A stretch of DNA of 64,000 bases, taken from the NCBI GenBank assembly GCA_938084565.1, contig CALKEU010000008.1:1-64000 (forward strand). Direction: 5' to 3'. This document shows positions 46,833 to 55,487 of this stretch, one piece after another. Numbering within the stretch: the stretch's first letter is position 1; the number at the start of each line of letters is the position of its first letter. The notes under the pieces were generated by a model, which did no database searches, was not told where the DNA came from, and saw only the letters and a list, made by a program, of their open reading frames with translations. The translations under genes and the position numbers were made by a program. The stretch is from Candidatus Kapaibacterium sp. GTDB lineage: Bacteria > Bacteroidota > Ignavibacteria > Kapaibacteriales > HRBIN21.

Positions 46833-48689
46833 ATGAACCGGCAGCGCCGCGTCGTTCCCGACGTAGTGATCGTCTTTGCGGGGGATTCGGGCGAGGGAAT
46901 GCAAGTGACGGGTATGCAGTTTGCCCATGCCAGCGCTATGCGCGGCAACGACATTGCCACCTTCCCGAACTATCCGGCTGAAATCCGCGCTCCCCAGGGG
47001 ACGCTAGCAGGGGTGTCGAGTTTTCAACTCCGCTTCGGCAGCTTCGATGTGCTCACCCCAGGAGACGAGTGCGATGTGCTGGTGGCTATGAATGCTGCCG
47101 CGCTCAAGACCCACCTCCATTTGCTCAAACCCGGGGGAATTCTCATCGCCAACGAACCAGGCTTCGATCGGCGCTCTCTCCGCCTGGCAGGGTATAGCGA
47201 GGAGCAGAATCCTCTCACCGACGGAAGCCTGTCAGGCTATCAGCTGATCGTGCTCAACATCTCACAGTTGGTCAGTGCCGCACTGGCCGACACTGGCTTT
47301 TCCGTCCGCGAGAAGGAACGCATGAAGAACATGTTCGTGCTGGGATTGCTGGCATGGCTTTTCGACCGGCCTCTGGAAGCACTCGAGCAACTGGTGACGA
47401 CAAAGTTTGCCGCCCGCAACCCTGAGATAGCTGCAGCCAACCTCCGCCTCTTGCGGGCAGGGTACAACTTTGGGGAAACATCGGAGCTCTTCGCTGTCCG
47501 GTACGAGATCCCGCAGGCCCAACTGCCTCCCGGTACATACCGGAGTATTTCGGGCAATGAGGCACTCGTCCTTGGCTTCGTCACCGCTGCCCAGAAGGCC
47601 GGACTCAAGCTCTTCTACGCCGGCTACCCGATTACCCCAGCCTCGGAAGTTCTCCACCAGATGAGTACGCTGCTGCCCTACGACGTCTATCCCTTCCAAG
47701 CCGAGGATGAGATCGCCGCCCTGTGCGCAGCCATAGGAGCGGCTTTCGGTGGGCATCTGGGTGTAACGGCCACTTCAGGACCGGGCTTCTCGCTCATGAG
47801 CGAAGCTCTTGGCCTGGCCGTCATGCTGGAATTGCCCGTTGTTGTCTGCGATATCCAGCGTGCTGGCCCTGCCACCGGGATGCCAACCAAGCCTGAACAG
47901 GCCGATCTACTGCAAGCCCTCTATGGACGCCACGGTGAGGCTCCGCTACCGGTCCTTGCCGCCGCCACCCCGGCTGATTGCTTCCACACTGCCTACGAGG
48001 CTGCTCGTATTGCCGTGCACTACATGACCCCCGTGGTTGTGCTCTCGGACGCATTCCTTGCCAACGGCACTGACCTATGGCGCATTCCGGAGTTGGACAC
48101 CCTGCCGCCGATAGTTCCCCCCTGGGCTTCCGACAGATACAAGCACAATGGCTCTTTTGCCCCGTATGAACGCGATGAGCGTGGCGTGCGCCCGTGGGCT
48201 GTCCCGGGTATGCGAGGCTTCGAACACCGCATCGGCGGCCTGGAAAAGGAGCACATCACCGGCAACGTCTCCTACGATCCGGCCAACCACGAACGCATGG
48301 TCAGCCTCCGAGCAGCTAAAATCGAGCACATCGCCCATGAGCTCCCTCCTCAGACGATCACCTGCGGCGAGCCCAGTGGGGAGTTAGCTCTCGTCAGTTG
48401 GGGGTCCTCTTACGGGGCCGTTCTGAGCGCCGTCCAAGAATGCCGACGCCAGGGCTTATCGGTCTCCCATATCCATCTGCGCTATCTCAACCCCCTTCCA
48501 CGGAACCTCGGCGATGTGCTCCGCGGCTTCCGCCGCATCTTGGTCCCCGAACTCAATAGTGGGCATCTGACACAGGTGCTCCGTGCTCGCTACCTCGTAG
48601 ATGCCCGCCCCTACAGCAAGATCCAAGGGCGTCCCTTGAGCGTCTCGGAATTGGTCGAATACATCCAGAGAGAGCTCCACCATGGCTGA
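46833..48689 (+). CDS. korA: 2-oxoacid:ferredoxin oxidoreductase subunit alpha (KorA type)
   Basis: 618 aa from the ATG at 46833 (a GTG at 46824 is also in frame). The N-terminal gamma-type domain (VVIVFAGDSGEGMQVTGMQFAHASAMRG; FPNYPAEIRAPQGTLAGVSSFQLRFG) is fused to the alpha domain (~245-618: LFYAGYPITPASEVLHQMS, FQAEDEIAALCAAIGAAFGG, TATSGPGFSLMSEALGLAVMLELPVVVCDIQR). It is the KorA arrangement of 2-oxoglutarate:ferredoxin oxidoreductase, which makes succinyl-CoA, CO2 and reduced ferredoxin, reversibly. Substrate is inferred from family layout. It overlaps korB by 8 nt. Confidence 0.93.
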   Translation: MNRQRRVVPDVVIVFAGDSGEGMQVTGMQFAHASAMRGNDIATFPNYPAEIRAPQGTLAGVSSFQLRFGSFDVLTPGDECDVLVAMNAAALKTHLHLLKPGGILIANEPGFDRRSLRLAGYSEEQNPLTDGSLSGYQLIVLNISQLVSAALADTGFSVREKERMKNMFVLGLLAWLFDRPLEALEQLVTTKFAARNPEIAAANLRLLRAGYNFGETSELFAVRYEIPQAQLPPGTYRSISGNEALVLGFVTAAQKAGLKLFYAGYPITPASEVLHQMSTLLPYDVYPFQAEDEIAALCAAIGAAFGGHLGVTATSGPGFSLMSEALGLAVMLELPVVVCDIQRAGPATGMPTKPEQADLLQALYGRHGEAPLPVLAAATPADCFHTAYEAARIAVHYMTPVVVLSDAFLANGTDLWRIPELDTLPPIVPPWASDRYKHNGSFAPYERDERGVRPWAVPGMRGFEHRIGGLEKEHITGNVSYDPANHERMVSLRAAKIEHIAHELPPQTITCGEPSGELALVSWGSSYGAVLSAVQECRRQGLSVSHIHLRYLNPLPRNLGDVLRGFRRILVPELNSGHLTQVLRARYLVDARPYSKIQGRPLSVSELVEYIQRELHHG

Positions 48690-49701
48690 CACGCTTTCCA
48701 CGGCACCGACGGCAAAGGATTACGCAAGTGACCAAGAGGTTCGCTGGTGCCCCGGCTGCGGGGACTATGCCATTTTGAAGCAGGTCCAGACCGTATTGGC
48801 AGATTTGGCCATCCCGCGGGAGAACGTCGTTTTCATCTCCGGCATTGGCTGCTCGTCGCGCTTCCCCTATTACATGGGCACGTACGGCTTACATGGCATC
48901 CACGGGCGCGCTCCGGCCATTGCCACAGGTTTAGCCATCACACGCCCAGAACTCCACATCTGGATTGTCACCGGCGACGGCGACGGGCTTTCCATCGGGG
49001 GCAATCACTTCCTGCACATCCTGCGCCGCAACCTGGATGTCACCATCCTGCTCTTCAACAACGAAGTCTATGGTCTGACCAAGGGACAGATCTCCCCGAC
49101 CTCTCGCCCCGGCCAGCGGACCCCTTCAACGCCATGGGGATCTTTTGAGTACCCCTTCAACCCCGCAGCGCTCGCTTTTGCAGCGGGGGCTACCTTCGTT
49201 GCCCGCACACTCGATCGCGATCAGCCCCACCTCCGTATGATCCTCCACCGTGCTGCCCTCCACCGCGGAGCCGCTTTTGTGGAGATTTACCAAAACTGCC
49301 CGGTCTTCAACGACGGGGCTTTTGCCATCTACACGGACAAGGAAACAAAGCCTGACAATGCGCTCTTCGTCGAGCACGGCAAGCCTCTGCGCTTCGGCTC
49401 TGGGGAGCAGAAAGTTCTCGTCCTCGACGGGACTGCACCACGCGTAGCTGCCCTCACGGACGAGCTCCCTGCCAATGTGTGGGTGCACGACGAGACCGAT
49501 CGCGGGAAGGCAGCTCTGCTGGTCCAACTCTCCGAAGCATTGGGACCGGCATTTCCCCGCCCCTTCGGTGTCCTGTATGCTGATCCCAGCCGTCCCACCT
49601 ACGGGGAGCTCTTAGCTGAACGCCGTCAACGTCTTGCGCAAGAGACCGTACCCGATCTTGCACGCCTCTTGCATGGGAGGAATTTCTGGACCATTCCGTG
49701 A
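48682..49701 (+). CDS. korB: 2-oxoacid:ferredoxin oxidoreductase subunit beta (KorB type)
   Basis: 339 aa. TPP-binding subunit: VRWCPGCGDYAILKQVQ, ISGIGCSSRFPYYMGTYGLHGIHGRAPAIATGLAI, WIVTGDGDGLSIGGNHFLHILRRN (GDGD...N thiamine diphosphate motif), LLFNNEVYGLTKGQISPTS. It lacks the extra ferredoxin-like Fe-S domains of PorD-type subunits, as expected for KorAB. It works with KorA in a two-subunit complex. The stop overlaps a GTG that may start the next gene. Confidence 0.95.
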   Translation: MADTLSTAPTAKDYASDQEVRWCPGCGDYAILKQVQTVLADLAIPRENVVFISGIGCSSRFPYYMGTYGLHGIHGRAPAIATGLAITRPELHIWIVTGDGDGLSIGGNHFLHILRRNLDVTILLFNNEVYGLTKGQISPTSRPGQRTPSTPWGSFEYPFNPAALAFAAGATFVARTLDRDQPHLRMILHRAALHRGAAFVEIYQNCPVFNDGAFAIYTDKETKPDNALFVEHGKPLRFGSGEQKVLVLDGTAPRVAALTDELPANVWVHDETDRGKAALLVQLSEALGPAFPRPFGVLYADPSRPTYGELLAERRQRLAQETVPDLARLLHGRNFWTIP

Positions 49702-50888
49702 GGGCTACAGCCCCATGCATTGGTTTCCTCTCTCTCATGGTGACAGAGCTCTTGACGGGGGCGCTCGGGCTGGTCGATAGCGCCCTGCTGCTTTCGAATC
49801 TGACCTGCTGGCTCAACCTGCGTCGCCTTCCCCGCCTCCGGCAGCAGCGGTGGGAGGGAAGCGACCATGCTCCGTTCATCTCCGTCTTAGTACCAGCCCG
49901 CAATGAGGCACGGCGCATCGAAGAGTGCCTCCACTCTCTCTGCCGCCAGGACTACCCCAACTACGAAGTCCTCGTGCTCGATGATGAGTCCACCGATGCT
50001 ACACCAGCCATCCTGGAGCGTATGCGAACACATTATCCCGAGCGACTTCGCATCCTGCGCGGTGCACCGCTGCCCAGCGGATGGATTGGGAAATCCTGGG
50101 CATGCTGGCAACTGGCACAGGCTGCTCGTGGCGAGTGGTTTCTCTTCGTCGATGCCGATACGAGCTTTCACCCACACGCTCTCTCCTCGATTATGCGCGC
50201 ACGGGATTCCTACGGATGGCACTTTGTCTCAATCCTGCCGAGAGAAGCTGTGGCGACATTCATCGAACGCCTTGTCATTCCGCAGCTGCTCTTGCTCTAC
50301 TTTGCCTACATTCCAGAGAGCTGGCGGCGTTTACTGCCCAGCTTTCACGCTGCCAGTGGTCAGGCACTGCTCATCAGCGCCCAGTTGTATTGGGCCATTG
50401 GGGGCCACGCAGCTGTCCGCACAGAGCTGGTTGAAGATCTCGCACTTGGTCGGCTCATAGGCCGCCGGCTGGGCGCTGCACCCGTTGCCGATGGCACGCA
50501 GGTAGTGGCATGTCGAATGTACGAGAGCTCCGCAGAAGCCTTCGCTGGGTTCTCCAAGAATACGTACCCGGCCACGGGCTATCGTCCTTGGCTGTTGGGA
50601 GCCTTCTTGGCGCACTTGTTCCTCTTCTTCGTCTTTCCCCCGTCTGTGGCCCTTCTCGGGCTTATGGTGGGGGATCTGTTGTGGTGCGCATGGGGTCTGT
50701 TAGGCTACGGCTTGGCAGCGGCGGTGCGGTGGCAAGTCAGCCGAACCTTTCGGCTTCCCCGAGCACAGGTGTGGCTACAACCCATCGCTGTGCTCGTCAT
50801 CACGGCTATTGCTCTCAACTCCTACCGCTGGAGCATCACAGGGCGTCTGCAGTGGAAAGGGCGCCTCTACCGCCAGCCCTCGCCGTAG
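49698..50888 (+). CDS. Membrane GT2 glycosyltransferase, CruC/CrtQ-like
   Basis: 396 aa if it starts at the GTG overlapping the korB stop (GTGA); the ATG at 49737 would give 383 aa, and neither has a clear ribosome-binding site. GT-A motifs: ISVLVPARNEARRIEECLHSL, VLVLDDESTDAT, LRGAPLPSGWIGKSWACWQLA, FLFVDADTSFHP, ASGQALLISAQLYWAIGGH. Three or more C-terminal membrane helices follow. This W-I-G-K-x-W-A pattern is that of CruC/CrtQ-type enzymes that glycosylate carotenoids; other lipid acceptors are possible. No carotenoid genes are adjacent, so the acceptor is uncertain. Confidence 0.8.
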   Translation: MRATAPCIGFLSLMVTELLTGALGLVDSALLLSNLTCWLNLRRLPRLRQQRWEGSDHAPFISVLVPARNEARRIEECLHSLCRQDYPNYEVLVLDDESTDATPAILERMRTHYPERLRILRGAPLPSGWIGKSWACWQLAQAARGEWFLFVDADTSFHPHALSSIMRARDSYGWHFVSILPREAVATFIERLVIPQLLLLYFAYIPESWRRLLPSFHAASGQALLISAQLYWAIGGHAAVRTELVEDLALGRLIGRRLGAAPVADGTQVVACRMYESSAEAFAGFSKNTYPATGYRPWLLGAFLAHLFLFFVFPPSVALLGLMVGDLLWCAWGLLGYGLAAAVRWQVSRTFRLPRAQVWLQPIAVLVITAIALNSYRWSITGRLQWKGRLYRQPSP

Positions 50889-50907
50889 CTGACCTCTGAG
50901 GCTTTTG

Positions 50908-50915
50908 TATTTTTG
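50908..50915 (+). promoter_or_regulatory. Putative -7 box (TATTTTTG) for adk
   Basis: Exact TATTTTTG followed by C, 38 nt before the adk ATG at 50954. Confidence 0.62.
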
Positions 50916-50953
50916 CCCAAACCGGCATGCCCTACTACAGAACTCGAGCTTGA

Positions 50954-51532
50954 ATGGTGCTCGTCTTGTTCGGCGCACCCGGTGTAGGAAAGGGTACCCA
51001 AGCACAGCTGCTGACAGAACGCTATGGTATCCCGACCCTCTCTACCGGGGAGGCCTTCCGGCAAGCAATTCGCGAAGGGTCACCGCTGGGCCAACAGGTA
51101 CGCTCGTATGTAGACAATGGCCTCCTGGTACCCGATGAGCTGGTCACCGCCATTGTGGAACAGGCACTGTCTGCACCTACTTACCAGAACGGGTGTATCC
51201 TCGACGGTTTCCCGCGCACGCTGCCCCAAGCACAGGCACTGGATGAGCTCCTTGCGCGCTCGGGGCGACGTGTCGATTTGGTCATCAATCTCATCGTCGC
51301 TGAAGATGAGATCGTACGCCGCCTCCTCTCACGGGGGCGCCCAGATGATACGGAAACGGTTATCCGACAGCGCTTGCGTGTCTACAGTGAGCAGACCCAA
51401 CCTGTGCTCGACTACTACGCCGAACAAGGTAAACTGGTAAGCGTTGACGGCAATGCGGACATTGAAACCGTTCACCGGCGCATTCTCGAGGCGGTTGCCC
51501 AGAGAGTCCTGCGCGACAATGCAACGACATAA
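50954..51532 (+). CDS. adk: Adenylate kinase
   Basis: 192 aa, the short form. It interconverts ATP + AMP and 2 ADP. P-loop LFGAPGVGKGTQAQLL at the N-terminus; AMP-binding STGEAFRQAIREGSPLG and ILDGFPRTLPQAQALDELL; LID region LLSRGRPDDTETVIRQRL without the Cys4 zinc insertion. Likely heads an operon with the sialidase-like protein (14-nt overlap) and the Bdr-like reductase. Confidence 0.96.
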   Translation: MVLVLFGAPGVGKGTQAQLLTERYGIPTLSTGEAFRQAIREGSPLGQQVRSYVDNGLLVPDELVTAIVEQALSAPTYQNGCILDGFPRTLPQAQALDELLARSGRRVDLVINLIVAEDEIVRRLLSRGRPDDTETVIRQRLRVYSEQTQPVLDYYAEQGKLVSVDGNADIETVHRRILEAVAQRVLRDNATT

Positions 51533-54407
51533 GATGTTCCTCCTGCTCCTACTTCTGGGGCAGGTAGCCTGGGGGCAGTACGACGCCCGGCAACTGCCCC
51601 TCTGTGTGCAAGCCGAGATGGAATTTCGCTCCATACGCTGGGGGGCCATACGGCGAGTCAACCCCCAGGATTACCGCCCCGAGGATTTATTCAAAAGGCA
51701 CGAAGGCCCGCTCCAGCTGCTGAGCCCTGGGGGTATCCCGCTTGTGAACATCTCCCCCTACCCACTCGATCAGTCGGAGACGTGGATTACTATCCACCCC
51801 CACAATCCGAATATCGTGCTTGCCGGAGCTAACGACTCCCGCTACAACTACGGGGGCAACTACCGCATGGTTTCCTACCGCAGCACTGACGGCGGGCGCA
51901 CGTGGAGTGCTGCTCTCACCCCTGCGAACCTGTTCGTCCCCACCGCTACCGGCGCTGCTATTGCCGATCCCGGGCTTGCCTTCGACCGCAGCGGGAACGC
52001 CTACTACTCCCACATTATGGCCCAACTCATCAACGGTGAACCCACCGGCACCAATGGGGTGTTTGTGGCCATCTCCCCCAACGGCGGACAGTCGTGGACA
52101 GAGGTTGTGCCCGTAACACTCAACCAGGGCACCAATGTCCCCTTTGACGACAAGTGCCTGCTGGTAATCGACACCGTTGCCGATTCTCCTTACCGTAACA
52201 CCATATACGTCGCATGGCGGCGCTTTGGAGGGACACCGGGCATTTATGTGGCACGAAGTACCGACGGGGGGCAGAGTTGGAGCCTTCCCATTCTGCTACC
52301 AGGCAGCGGTGGGGATACACAGGCCCCCATTCTCGCCATTGGCCCGCGGGGAGAGCTCTATGTGGCATGGCGCCAACGGGTTGGCATTCTTGAAAACGCC
52401 CTCTTGCAAATCTCCACCGACGGGGGCCGCTCGTGGCGCCCAGTACCCATAGTGGCACAGACTGTCGCACTCCTCGGGGCAATCCATTCGGCTAGCGGAC
52501 GCCAAGTGCTCCCCGACAAGCAGAACATCCGGGTTAGCGCTTACCCAGCTATAGCGGTTGACCTCTCTCCGGGACCTCGTCGCGGCTGGCTCTACCTTGT
52601 GCAAGCGGGCAAAGACAACCTCGGACGCCCTGGTATCTTCTTCACCTACTCCACCAACGGGGGCACCATCTGGGAGCCCTCCCAGCGCATCGATAACAAC
52701 ACTCTCGGCACCGATCTCTTCTTCCCCTCCATTGCGGTTGATCCTGTCACCGGGCTCATTGCGGTGCTCTACTACAGCTCGCAGCATGACCCCCAGAACC
52801 GAGGGGTCGACGCCTACGTTGCTCTTTCCCGAGATGCTCAGACGTGGCGCCATATACGGCTGACTCCCTGGACTTTCTACATCGACGGACCCGAAGACGT
52901 CTCCTACCAAGGCCCGGGTAACTACTACTGGGGCGACTACACCAGTATTGCCGCCTATGGTGGGCGAATCTATCCGTGCTTCTGGATGCCCAATGCCCCC
53001 TATGGCTCTTACAGCACGCTCGATGTCTACGTTGCCCGGCTCAGTACTGCCCCACGTCCACCCGACAGCCTTCGCGTCTTCTTCCCAGCCGTGGAGTCGG
53101 TCCGCCTGTCGTGGCGCGACCCGGTAGAAAATCTCCTGGGTGAACCACTGGCGGACTTCCATATCCGGATCCTCCGCAATGGCTCTCCTATCGCCACCGT
53201 GCCCAAGGGCGTGCAACAGTATACCGACACAGGCCTGCCCGACGGAGCTCCGTTCACGTATACCCTGATTGCCTTCACCCCCGATAGCCTTGAGAGCGAA
53301 CCCATCTCTCTTTCTGGCTTCGTCGGAGGAGCGCGAGAACCGATGCCCCCCACCGACATCGTTGCTCGACCTCACCAGGAGGGGATCCTGCTCAGCTGGC
53401 GTAACCCAGCCCTGCATATTGACAGCAGCGAGTTCTACGACTTCGCACGACTCTTCATCTACGACGCCGCCACCGGTGCAGTGCTCGATAGCCTGGAGCC
53501 CCCAGCCGTGCAAGCCGGGGTCTTCAGCTCTCATCTGCTCCGCCTACCCACAGGACGCTTCTACCAGCTCTACCTCCGAGCAGCTGGGCTGCGGACCAAC
53601 CAGCTCACTCTTAGCCAATCCTCCGACACAGTGCTCGCCTATGCTGGTGCCCCACTGCAGCAGCTGTTGGCTACATTCGACGACAGTCTGGGAACCCCAC
53701 CCATGTTTACCAACGGCACCTGGGGCCTCACCGACAAGGCTGCTGCTTCCCCACCGTACTCGCTGACCGATTCCCCCGAGGGACCATACCCCAATCGTTC
53801 GAATACGTGGGTTGTGCTGGCCCCCGTGGTTGTCTCCGCTGCAACCCCAACTCTGAGCTACGACAACATTGCTCTCGTAGCTGTTGGGGATACCGCCATC
53901 ACCGAAGTTTCCCCTGACTTCGGGCGCACATGGCACATTGTGCAAGCCATCGATATCCGCCGTTCTCCAGGATTTCGAGATAGTGTGGCCCAGAGTACAT
54001 GGGTGACCGAGCATCGGGATCTGCGCCGCTTCATCGGCGATACCCTCTACATCCGCTTTCGACTCCGCTCCAACCCGCTCCGGAACCACGACGGCTGGTA
54101 CATCGATAACGTCCGCCTAGATGCTGCCGAACCGGACTACGTTGCCGAAGCAGCGCTCCCACGCCTCCGCGCCTTCCCACAGCCAGCCACGGAGGAAGTA
54201 TGGATCGAACTCCCAGCCGACCTTCCTGCACCGCCGTATGTTGAGGTTGTGACTTTCCTCGGGCATTCGGTCCGTATCCCCGCTCATGCCACACCGAGCG
54301 CGGGCCATGGCACAATCCTCCGCTGCGACGTGCGTACACTCGCCTCTGGGCTCTACACCGTACGCCTCGGCAACGGCTGGCTCGCAACGATCCTCATCCT
54401 GCGGTAA
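51519..54407 (+). CDS. Secreted sialidase-like (BNR) protein with Fn3-like and T9SS C-terminal domains
   Basis: 962 aa from the ATG at 51519 (MQRHKMFLLLLLLGQVAWG, signal peptide); the ATG at 51534 is an alternative. Residues ~90-480 form a BNR/sialidase-like propeller with repeated Asp boxes (STDGGRTWSA, SPNGGQSWTE, STDGGQSWSL, STDGGRSWRP, STNGGTIWEP). Two Fn3-like domains follow (PDSLRVFFPAVESVRLSWRDP; PPTDIVARPHQEGILLSWRNP), then a jelly-roll-like segment with DGWYIDNVRLDA, and a C-terminal T9SS type A sorting domain (LRAFPQPATEEVWIEL ... LASGLYTVRL). Sialidase catalytic residues were not identified, so enzymatic activity is unproven. Confidence 0.85.
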   Translation: MQRHKMFLLLLLLGQVAWGQYDARQLPLCVQAEMEFRSIRWGAIRRVNPQDYRPEDLFKRHEGPLQLLSPGGIPLVNISPYPLDQSETWITIHPHNPNIVLAGANDSRYNYGGNYRMVSYRSTDGGRTWSAALTPANLFVPTATGAAIADPGLAFDRSGNAYYSHIMAQLINGEPTGTNGVFVAISPNGGQSWTEVVPVTLNQGTNVPFDDKCLLVIDTVADSPYRNTIYVAWRRFGGTPGIYVARSTDGGQSWSLPILLPGSGGDTQAPILAIGPRGELYVAWRQRVGILENALLQISTDGGRSWRPVPIVAQTVALLGAIHSASGRQVLPDKQNIRVSAYPAIAVDLSPGPRRGWLYLVQAGKDNLGRPGIFFTYSTNGGTIWEPSQRIDNNTLGTDLFFPSIAVDPVTGLIAVLYYSSQHDPQNRGVDAYVALSRDAQTWRHIRLTPWTFYIDGPEDVSYQGPGNYYWGDYTSIAAYGGRIYPCFWMPNAPYGSYSTLDVYVARLSTAPRPPDSLRVFFPAVESVRLSWRDPVENLLGEPLADFHIRILRNGSPIATVPKGVQQYTDTGLPDGAPFTYTLIAFTPDSLESEPISLSGFVGGAREPMPPTDIVARPHQEGILLSWRNPALHIDSSEFYDFARLFIYDAATGAVLDSLEPPAVQAGVFSSHLLRLPTGRFYQLYLRAAGLRTNQLTLSQSSDTVLAYAGAPLQQLLATFDDSLGTPPMFTNGTWGLTDKAAASPPYSLTDSPEGPYPNRSNTWVVLAPVVVSAATPTLSYDNIALVAVGDTAITEVSPDFGRTWHIVQAIDIRRSPGFRDSVAQSTWVTEHRDLRRFIGDTLYIRFRLRSNPLRNHDGWYIDNVRLDAAEPDYVAEAALPRLRAFPQPATEEVWIELPADLPAPPYVEVVTFLGHSVRIPAHATPSAGHGTILRCDVRTLASGLYTVRLGNGWLATILILR

Positions 54408-54409
54408 CC

Positions 54410-55393
54410 ATGGACGTCTGGGATACGCTCATCATCGGGGCTGGTCCTACCGGGCTTGCCTGCGGCATCGAGGCTCAGCGTGCCGGCCTGCGCTTCCTCA
54501 TCCTCGAGAAAGGGGCTCTCGTGGAGAGCATCCGCCGCTTCCCTACCACGATGGTCTTCTTCTCCACGGCGGAGAATCTCGAACTCGGAGGCATCCCCTT
54601 TACCACCACTCACCCCCGTCCCACCAGGGCAGAAGCTCTCCAGTACTACCGCCGCGTGAGCGAGTACTTCCGACTCCCAATCCGGCTCTACACCCCGGTA
54701 GTGGCCGTCCGCCGGGAAGGAGAGCTCTTCACCGTTACAACAGCGTATGGGGAGACCTTACATAGCCGCACCGTCATTGTAGCCACGGGCTACTTCGACC
54801 ATCCCAACCCCCTCAACGTTCCAGGCGAAGAGCTGCCGCACGTGACGCACTACTATACCGAGCCCTACGGCTATGTGCACACCCGCGTAGCCATCATCGG
54901 CGGACGCAACTCGGCCGTCGAAACAGCCCTGGAACTCTATCGACACGGTGCCACCGTCTTCCTCATCCATCGCCGTGAGTGGATTGGGGAATCTGTCAAA
55001 TACTGGCTCAAGCCGGACATCGAAAACCGCATTCGCCGGGGAGAAATCCGCGCCTTTTTCCAGACTGTCGTCGAAGAGATCCAGCCCGGGCGCCTCCTCC
55101 TACGAGAGCTGCCCACCGAACGGCGTATCGTGCTGGAAGTAGACTTTGTCATCGCCCATACAGGCTACCGTCCCAACGCTCCCTTCTTGGAGGCCATGGG
55201 CATTGAGCTGCAGCGGCCATCGTTAGTTCCGATCTACCACCCGGAAACCTTCGAGACAACCGTCCCTGGGCTCTACGTTGCTGGCTCTGTGGTCTGTGGG
55301 TGCGAGACGTGGAATGTGTTTATCGAGAATGGCCGCGCTCACGCCATTCCAATTATTGCTGACATCCGGCGGCGCTACACAGGGCATGCATAA
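54410..55393 (+). CDS. YpdA/Bdr-type FAD-dependent disulfide reductase
   Basis: 327 aa. FAD-binding DTLIIGAGPTGLACGIEAQRAGL; IVATGYFDHPNPLNVPGEELPHVTHYY; NAD(P)-binding VAIIGGRNSAVETALELYRHGATVFLIHR; GLYVAGSVVCGCETWNVFIENGR, which contains the conserved Cys of the bacillithiol disulfide reductase family. There is no CxxC, so it is not a thioredoxin reductase. YpdA (Bdr) keeps bacillithiol reduced in Bacillota; here it suggests a bacillithiol-like thiol. It begins 2 nt after the preceding gene. Confidence 0.85.
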   Translation: MDVWDTLIIGAGPTGLACGIEAQRAGLRFLILEKGALVESIRRFPTTMVFFSTAENLELGGIPFTTTHPRPTRAEALQYYRRVSEYFRLPIRLYTPVVAVRREGELFTVTTAYGETLHSRTVIVATGYFDHPNPLNVPGEELPHVTHYYTEPYGYVHTRVAIIGGRNSAVETALELYRHGATVFLIHRREWIGESVKYWLKPDIENRIRRGEIRAFFQTVVEEIQPGRLLLRELPTERRIVLEVDFVIAHTGYRPNAPFLEAMGIELQRPSLVPIYHPETFETTVPGLYVAGSVVCGCETWNVFIENGRAHAIPIIADIRRRYTGHA

Positions 55394-55402
55394 GGGGGGA
55401 AC

Positions 55403-55441
55403 AAAAAAAGAGCCCGGCGGCGTTGGGGGACCCCCAGGCTC
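55403..55441 (-). terminator. Rho-independent terminator on the strand opposite to the neighbouring genes
   Basis: 8-bp stem with one U-G pair and a 16-nt loop, followed by an uninterrupted run of seven Ts on the minus strand. Both flanking genes are on the plus strand. Confidence 0.7.
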
Positions 55442-55484
55442 GAGCATCTGGCGCGCCGCTCAGGGGAGAGAGCAGCGCTCAGCT
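55403..55484 (-). ncRNA. Candidate small RNA, antisense to the bdr-GT4 junction
   Basis: A minus-strand unit of promoter, hairpin and terminator. A TAATTTTG box at 55491-55498 precedes an 8-bp hairpin (CGCTGCTC/GAGCGGCG, loop TCTCCCCT at 55462-55469). A terminator follows at 55410-55441 (stem GAGCCTGG/CCGGGCTC) with seven Ts (55403-55409). The predicted RNA is about 82 nt. It does not match SRP, 6S, tmRNA or RNase P. The C-rich loop could pair with Shine-Dalgarno-like AGGGGAGA. No minus-strand protein gene explains the terminator. Transcription is inferred only. Confidence 0.4.
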
Positions 55485-55487
55485 CAC

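Noticed and set aside
51519-54407. Calling the 962-aa BNR protein a sialidase
   Set aside because: Asp boxes alone also occur in non-catalytic propellers, and the Arg triad and Tyr/Glu pair of sialidases could not be identified.
55403-55484. The minus-strand structured RNA as SRP, 6S or another housekeeping RNA
   Set aside because: No GGAAG/GCAG tetraloop region of SRP RNA, no large central bubble of 6S RNA, and too short for tmRNA or RNase P.
55386-55487. ATG at 55386 as the start of the GT4 gene
   Set aside because: It would translate through the strong hairpin into a Gly/Lys/Arg-rich stretch unlike any glycosyltransferase N-terminus; a TTG at 55488 fits the fold better, though this is uncertain.
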